Source of the DNA: an uncultured Aquincola sp.
GTDB taxonomy: Bacteria > Pseudomonadota > Gammaproteobacteria > Burkholderiales > Burkholderiaceae
Length of the DNA stretch: 10,326 nt
Assembly (NCBI GenBank): GCA_937883885.1
Contig: CAKZXL010000851.1
Span: 1 to 10,326, forward strand
Direction: 5' to 3'
Made by a program: the position numbers and the translations under genes
The notes under the pieces: model-generated
Seen by the model: the letters and a program-made list of their open reading frames with translations, nothing else
Database searches by the model: none
Told to the model about the DNA's origin: nothing
Part shown: positions 6,298-10,326 of the stretch, one piece after another
Layout of the letters: the number at the start of each line of letters is the position of its first letter
Numbering within the stretch: the first letter of the stretch is position 1

Positions 6298-8625
6298 TCA
6301 GGCGGGGGTCGCGGGGGAAGAAACCAGGGGCTTGGCCAGCACGCGCTCGAACTGCGTGCGCGCCGGCTCGATGGCCGGGTGCCAGGCCACGCCGCCGCGG
6401 CCCAGGCGCACCAGCTCGCGGTGCAGCCAGGCCGGGTCGCTCATGAAGGGGCGGCCGATGGCGCACAGGTCGGCGCGGCCGGAGGCGATCACGCTGTTGA
6501 CCTGGTCGGCCTCGGTGATGGCGCCGACGGCGATGGTGGCCACCTGCGCTTCGTTGCGGATGCGGTCGGCCATTGGCGTTTGATACAGGCGCCCATACAC
6601 CGGACGTTGGTCGGGCGTCACCTCGCCGGTGGACACGTCCACCAGGTCGGCGCCGGCCTGCTTGAACTGCCGGGCCATCTCGATGGCGTCGTCCACCGTG
6701 GTGCCGCCTTCGGCCCAGTCGGTGGCCGACAGGCGCACCGACATCGGCCGGTCGGCCGGCCAGGCGGCACGCATGGCCGCGAACACTTCCAGCGGGTAGC
6801 GCAGGCGCTGGGCCAGCGAACCACCGTACTCGTCGTCGCGCTGGTTGGTCAGCGGCGACAGGAAGCTGGACAGCAAAAAGCCGTGGCCGGCCTGCAGCTC
6901 CAGCCAGTCGACGCCGGCCTCGGCGGCGCGGCGGGTGGCGGCCACAAACGCGTCGCGCACCGCGTCCATCTGCGCGCGGTCCATGGCCGCGGGCACGGCA
7001 GACACCCCGGGCTTGTAGGCCAGGGCCGAAGCCGACAGCAGGGGCCAGCCCTCGGCCAGCGGCTGGTCGGCCGGCTCCCACCCCGGCTGCACCGCGCCGC
7101 GGCGGCCGGCATGGCCCAGCTGCAGACCGAAACGGGCCGGCGTGTGGCGGTGGATGAAGTCGGCAATCGCCGCGATGCCGGCCTGCTGCTCGGCATTCCA
7201 CAGCCCGGTGTCGGCGCGGGTCATGCGGCCCTCGGGCGTCACCGCGGTCATCTCCATCATCACCAGGCCGGCGCCGCCCAGCGCCCGGCTGCCCAGGTAC
7301 ATGCGGTGGAAGTCGCCGGCCACGCCATCGTCGGCCGCGGCCTGCAGCAGCGTGGGCGATACCACCACGCGGTTGCGCAGCGTCAGGCCACGCACCGGGA
7401 AAGGCGTGAGCATCGGCAGCGGGGCAGGCTGCGTGTCGGCCACGCTCACCCCGGCCTGGCCGGCCAGCCAGCGTTCATAGCCGGCCACCCAGGCCGGGTC
7501 GCGCAGGCGCAGGTTCTCGTGCGAGATGCGCTGCGAACGCGTGAGCAGCGAGTAGGTGAACTGCTCGGGCGCCAGACCGGCATAGCGGCGCACGTTCTCG
7601 AACCATTCGGTGGAGTTGCGCGCGGCGTTCTGGATCTTCAGCACCTCCACGCTGCGCACCTCCTGGTAATGGGCCAGGCCGGCGCGCAGGTCGCCTTGTG
7701 CGCCCTTCAGGCAGCGCGCCAGCTCGATCGCGTCTTCCAGCGCCAGCTTGGTGCCCGAGCCGATGGAGAAGTGCGCGGTGTGGGCGGCATCGCCCATCAG
7801 CACCACCGGTATGTCGCCGTTCCAATGCACCCAGCCGCCGCAGATCACCCGCGGGAAGCGGATCCAGATGGCCGAGCCGCGCAGGTGCGTGGCATTGCTG
7901 ATCAGCGGCTGGCCATCGAGCCAGGGCGCGAACAGCCGCTCGCAGAAGGCGATGCCTTCTTCCTGGCTCATCTCGTGCAGCCCGCTCTTGTGCCAGCAGT
8001 CGTCGGGCGTTTCCACGATGAAGGTGGACAGCCCGTTCTCGAAGCGGTAGGCATGGGCCGCGAACCAGCCATGCTCGGTCTCGACGAACAGGAAGTTGAA
8101 GGCGTCGAACACCTTGCGCGTGCCCAGCCACACGAAGCGGCAGTGCCGGGTGTCGATGTCGGGCTGGTAGGTCGCAGCGTAGCGGGTGCGGGTGGGGCTG
8201 TTGATGCCGTCGCTGGCAATCACCAGATCGGCGCCGTACTGGCGCGCGATGGCCTGGTCGTCGGTCACGGTGGTCTCGAACACCAGCTGCACGCCCACTT
8301 CTTCGCAGCGCGCCTGCAGGATGTTGAGCAGCCGCTTGCGGCCGATGCCGATGAAGCCGTGGCCGGTGGTGCGGATGGCCCGGCCCTTGAAGTGCACCTC
8401 GATGTCTTCCCAGCGCGAGAACTCGTCGGCGATGCTGCGGGCCGACACCGGGTCGGCCTCGTGCAGGTGGTCCACCGTGGCATCAGAAAACACCACGCCC
8501 CAGCCGAAGGTGTCGTAGGGGCGGTTGCGTTCGACCACCACCACCTCGTGGCTGGGGTCCTGCAGCTTCATTAGCAGGCCGAAGTACAGGCCGGCGGGGC
8601 CGCCGCCGATGCAGACGATCTTCAT
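6298..8625 (-). CDS. Bifunctional aryl-CoA 5-hydroxylase / Old Yellow Enzyme-type oxidoreductase (anthraniloyl-CoA or salicylyl-CoA)
   Basis: A 775-residue, two-domain flavoprotein. Residues 1-390 are a FAD-dependent aromatic hydroxylase: dinucleotide fold [15 protein letters not shown] (6-20), [13 protein letters not shown] (137-149), and the FAD site [20 protein letters not shown] (275-294). Residues about 400-770 are an FMN-binding Old Yellow Enzyme barrel: [20 protein letters not shown] (501-510), [18 protein letters not shown], and [11 protein letters not shown] (721-731). This fusion and length match 2-aminobenzoyl-CoA monooxygenase/reductase of Azoarcus evansii and the proteins named bifunctional salicylyl-CoA 5-hydroxylase/oxidoreductase. 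Both act on a CoA thioester, hydroxylating C5. Residue 578 is Gln where OYE enzymes usually have the first substrate-binding His of a H-x-x-H motif; H581 is kept. The ATG shares one base with the thioesterase stop (TGATG). Anthraniloyl-CoA is the preferred substrate here, because a C-N hydrolase lies downstream; this is inference. Confidence 0.9.
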   Translation of the reverse strand: MKIVCIGGGPAGLYFGLLMKLQDPSHEVVVVERNRPYDTFGWGVVFSDATVDHLHEADPVSARSIADEFSRWEDIEVHFKGRAIRTTGHGFIGIGRKRLLNILQARCEEVGVQLVFETTVTDDQAIARQYGADLVIASDGINSPTRTRYAATYQPDIDTRHCRFVWLGTRKVFDAFNFLFVETEHGWFAAHAYRFENGLSTFIVETPDDCWHKSGLHEMSQEEGIAFCERLFAPWLDGQPLISNATHLRGSAIWIRFPRVICGGWVHWNGDIPVVLMGDAAHTAHFSIGSGTKLALEDAIELARCLKGAQGDLRAGLAHYQEVRSVEVLKIQNAARNSTEWFENVRRYAGLAPEQFTYSLLTRSQRISHENLRLRDPAWVAGYERWLAGQAGVSVADTQPAPLPMLTPFPVRGLTLRNRVVVSPTLLQAAADDGVAGDFHRMYLGSRALGGAGLVMMEMTAVTPEGRMTRADTGLWNAEQQAGIAAIADFIHRHTPARFGLQLGHAGRRGAVQPGWEPADQPLAEGWPLLSASALAYKPGVSAVPAAMDRAQMDAVRDAFVAATRRAAEAGVDWLELQAGHGFLLSSFLSPLTNQRDDEYGGSLAQRLRYPLEVFAAMRAAWPADRPMSVRLSATDWAEGGTTVDDAIEMARQFKQAGADLVDVSTGEVTPDQRPVYGRLYQTPMADRIRNEAQVATIAVGAITEADQVNSVIASGRADLCAIGRPFMSDPAWLHRELVRLGRGGVAWHPAIEPARTQFERVLAKPLVSSPATPA

Positions 8626-9050
8626 CAATGTGCCTCCAGCGCGTGGCGCAGTTCGAGGGGGATGGGAATGGCTTCGTGCGTGACCAGCGAGGTGGTCACC
8701 AGGGTCTGGCGGGCCTGCATGCGCAGCTGGCCGTCGCTGCCACGGCAGGCCAGCTCCAGCACCAGCGAGCGGCTGCCGAGGTGGGCCACGTCCAGCGTCA
8801 GCGTCACGTCGTCGCCCATGCGGCTGATGGCCTTGAAGTCGGCCTCGATGCGCACCGAGGGCATGCCCTGCCGGCGGCCCAGGATGTAGCCGGCAAAGCC
8901 GCCGTCGGGCAGCAGCTGGTCGACCCAGGCTTCCAGCAGGTCGTTGAACATCACGAAGTACTGCGGGTAGAAAACGATGCCGGCGGGATCGCATTCCGAG
9001 AAGCGGATGCGGTGCGCGCGGCGGAAATGCCGTGGCGTGGCGGTGGTCAT
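8625..9050 (-). CDS. 4HBT-type acyl-CoA thioesterase (hotdog fold)
   Basis: A 141-residue single hotdog-fold protein. [19 protein letters not shown] (14-32) is the 4-hydroxybenzoyl-CoA thioesterase signature, with Asp21 as the catalytic residue. [20 protein letters not shown] (67-86) is the central strand region typical of the family, and the length is standard. It would hydrolyse an aromatic CoA thioester to the free acid and CoA in the cytoplasm. Placed directly before the hydroxylase gene, with its TGA sharing a base with the next ATG, it most likely acts after hydroxylation. It would release 5-hydroxyanthranilate or gentisate, since the dioxygenase family acts on free acids. ATG 9050 has GGAG seven bases upstream; the open frame beyond is a shadow of the oxidoreductase gene. 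Family assignment is confident; the exact substrate is inferred. Confidence 0.9.
   Translation of the reverse strand: MTTATPRHFRRAHRIRFSECDPAGIVFYPQYFVMFNDLLEAWVDQLLPDGGFAGYILGRRQGMPSVRIEADFKAISRMGDDVTLTLDVAHLGSRSLVLELACRGSDGQLRMQARQTLVTTSLVTHEAIPIPLELRHALEAH
8633..8637 (-). promoter_or_regulatory. Shine-Dalgarno that decides the hydroxylase start
   Basis: GGAGG on the minus strand lies inside the end of the thioesterase gene, seven bases before ATG 8625. It supports this start over the open frame that continues to 8994, and with the TGATG junction points to coupled translation of thioesterase and hydroxylase. Confidence 0.7.
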
Positions 9051-9066
9051 GCGGTATCTCCGGGGC

Positions 9067-10326
9067 TCAGGCGTGCAGCGCCTGTTGTTGCAGCGCGGCT
9101 TGCAGGGCCTTGCCGTGTTCGTCGGCCAGCGCGGCATCGCGCAGCCGGGCCAGCTGCGCCGGGGCCAGCGTGGCGCCGTGGCGGTCCAGCACGCCCAGCA
9201 GCGTCTGGTAGTTGCGCAGGCCGCGGGCATGGGTGTCGCCATAGCCCTTGACCAGCCGCTGCAGCCGCGCCACTTCCAGCGCCAGCGCCGGGTGGCTGGC
9301 GGCCAGCGCCTGCACCCGCTGCAGCCAGTGCTCGATGCGCTGGTTCTCCTGCACGTAGCGCAGCGTGCTGCGGCGGGCCACGCGCCAGCGCGACAGCAGC
9401 CACAGCAGCGCAAAGCCGCGCAGGCTGGAGGTGCGGATCACCCGCCCTTCCCGCGTGAAGCGGGCCACCAGCCGGTGCAGCGCATGCGGCCGGGCCAGCC
9501 AGCGGCCCAGGGCGGCCGGCAGGGTTTCGCACACCTCTTCGATGCGCGGGTGCATGAACTCGTGGATGTGCAGCTGCTGGTCGGCCTTGGCCCGCACCTC
9601 GCCCTGCACGCGCTGGAAGCGGCTGTCGCGGGTCTTCAGGTCCGCCACGCGGATGGTGTCTTCGTACGACATCCACAGCGCCAGGTGACGGGCGGTCTCG
9701 CGCACCAGGGTGTCGTCTTCGGCGCCGGCCTGTTGCACCAGCGCGGCCAGGCGGTCGAGGTAGAGCGCGGCATAGGCCGTGTCCTGGTAGTCGATCAGCC
9801 GGCGCACGCCTTCGCGCACCACGTGGTGGCAAGGCGGACGGTGTTCACGCGCCAGCCGCTGCAGCAGCGCGGCCACGGCGGCAGATTGGGGGGCCGGCGC
9901 AGGCACGTCGGCCGCGGGTTCGGCCGCCGGTGCGTCCTGGCCCAGCGCTGCCTGGCAGCCGCGGCCAAAGGCCTTGAGGCTGGGCTTGACGCCCACGCCA
10001 CCGCGTTCGATGGTGGCCTCGAAGTCGGCGCGCGAAAAGGGCAGGGCGCCCACGCCGCACAGCGCACCGAACAGCACCGCGCTGATCACGCTGCCGCTGG
10101 CTTCGGCGGTGCGCGCCATGTCGAAGCTCACCAGCTTCTGCGCCGCTGCCTTGGCATGCTGCAGCAGCACCTCGTCGTTCACCCGGCCGTCGCCCATCGC
10201 GGCTTTTTCGGCGATGGCGTACACCCGGTGGGTGGAGGTGATGAGGGTGGTGCGCTGCGGCGTCACCAGGCCACGCTGCACCGCGCGGCCGGCTTCCATC
10301 AGCTCGGAGCACAGCACCACGTCCAC
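9067..10326 (-). CDS. Indolepyruvate:ferredoxin oxidoreductase beta/gamma-type protein (C-terminal 419 residues)
   Basis: The gene enters from the right edge, so its start is not visible; 419 residues and the TGA are. Roughly the first 120 residues match the gamma (2-oxoacid oxidoreductase) domain: SELMEAGRAVQRGLVTPQRT, TSTHRVYAIAEKAAMGDGRV, SVISAVLFGALCGVGALPFS, and ERGGVGVKPSLKAFGRG. A proline/alanine-rich linker follows, then an Arg-rich C-terminal domain of the DUF6537 type (MSYEDTIRVADLKTRDSRF, IRTSSLRGFALLWLLSRWRV, KGYGDTHARGLRNYQTLLG) usual in the long beta-subunit family. With a thiamine-diphosphate alpha subunit, expected just outside the window, such enzymes oxidatively decarboxylate aryl-2-oxoacids to aryl-CoA thioesters. 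The thioesterase start is 16 bases downstream, so it belongs to the same operon. It could make the CoA thioester used by the hydroxylase; the substrate is unproven. Confidence 0.85.
   Translation of the reverse strand: MDVVLCSELMEAGRAVQRGLVTPQRTTLITSTHRVYAIAEKAAMGDGRVNDEVLLQHAKAAAQKLVSFDMARTAEASGSVISAVLFGALCGVGALPFSRADFEATIERGGVGVKPSLKAFGRGCQAALGQDAPAAEPAADVPAPAPQSAAVAALLQRLAREHRPPCHHVVREGVRRLIDYQDTAYAALYLDRLAALVQQAGAEDDTLVRETARHLALWMSYEDTIRVADLKTRDSRFQRVQGEVRAKADQQLHIHEFMHPRIEEVCETLPAALGRWLARPHALHRLVARFTREGRVIRTSSLRGFALLWLLSRWRVARRSTLRYVQENQRIEHWLQRVQALAASHPALALEVARLQRLVKGYGDTHARGLRNYQTLLGVLDRHGATLAPAQLARLRDAALADEHGKALQAALQQQALHA

Noticed and set aside
6379..8574. Very long plus-strand open frame (731 codons) opposite the hydroxylase gene, with similar ones at 3299-4516, 4222-5133 and 5135-6583
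   Set aside because: These are mirror frames caused by strong third-position G/C bias. Their translations are rich in His, Gln, Gly, Arg and Val with no domain motifs, while the minus strand encodes clear enzymes throughout.
2403..10326. Reading the operon as salicylate degradation (salicylyl-CoA to gentisate)
   Set aside because: Not excluded, and the standard names of several enzymes point that way. It is ranked second because it leaves the C-N hydrolase without a substrate and no salicylyl-CoA ligase is seen in the window.

Overview
The window is high-GC DNA (visibly about two-thirds G+C, with strong G/C bias at third codon positions) and looks like a betaproteobacterial chromosome, most likely of the order Burkholderiales. 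This rests on base composition, codon use and the look of the protein families. No rRNA, tRNA or CRISPR array was seen.

Left part (1-1881): the N-terminus of an EamA/DMT-type membrane transporter runs off the left edge on the minus strand. A flavin reductase-domain protein follows on the plus strand. Next is a two-gene type II toxin-antitoxin module (RelE/Gp49-like toxin, XRE antitoxin) behind an AT-rich promoter with a palindromic operator. A truncated BrnA-type antitoxin remnant faces it from the minus strand. No gene-free stretch exceeds about 190 bases.

Right part (1916-10326): a tightly packed minus-strand operon, read right to left. The genes are the C-terminal part of an indolepyruvate:ferredoxin oxidoreductase beta/gamma-type protein (cut by the window edge), a 4HBT-type acyl-CoA thioesterase, a two-domain flavoprotein (FAD aromatic hydroxylase plus Old Yellow Enzyme domain, anthraniloyl-CoA/salicylyl-CoA 5-hydroxylase type), a gentisate-1,2-dioxygenase-type double cupin, a fumarylacetoacetate-hydrolase-family enzyme, a nitrilase-superfamily C-N hydrolase, maleate isomerase, and a MarR regulator. 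Gaps are 40 nt or less and several genes overlap, so one transcript is likely. The promoter lies beyond the right edge.

How the genes could work together (inference): an aryl-2-oxoacid such as 2-aminophenylglyoxylate (isatinate, from indole or indole-acetate) is converted to anthraniloyl-CoA by the oxidoreductase. The flavoprotein hydroxylates it at C5 and the thioesterase releases 5-hydroxyanthranilate. The cupin dioxygenase cleaves between C1 and C2. Because C2 carries NH2, the cleavage product would be an amide, maleamoylpyruvate. The FAH-family enzyme splits it into pyruvate and maleamate, the C-N hydrolase deamidates maleamate to maleate, and maleate isomerase gives fumarate. Every enzyme class needed after the CoA thioester is present, once each. 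The simpler alternative, salicylyl-CoA to gentisate to maleate, leaves the C-N hydrolase without a role.
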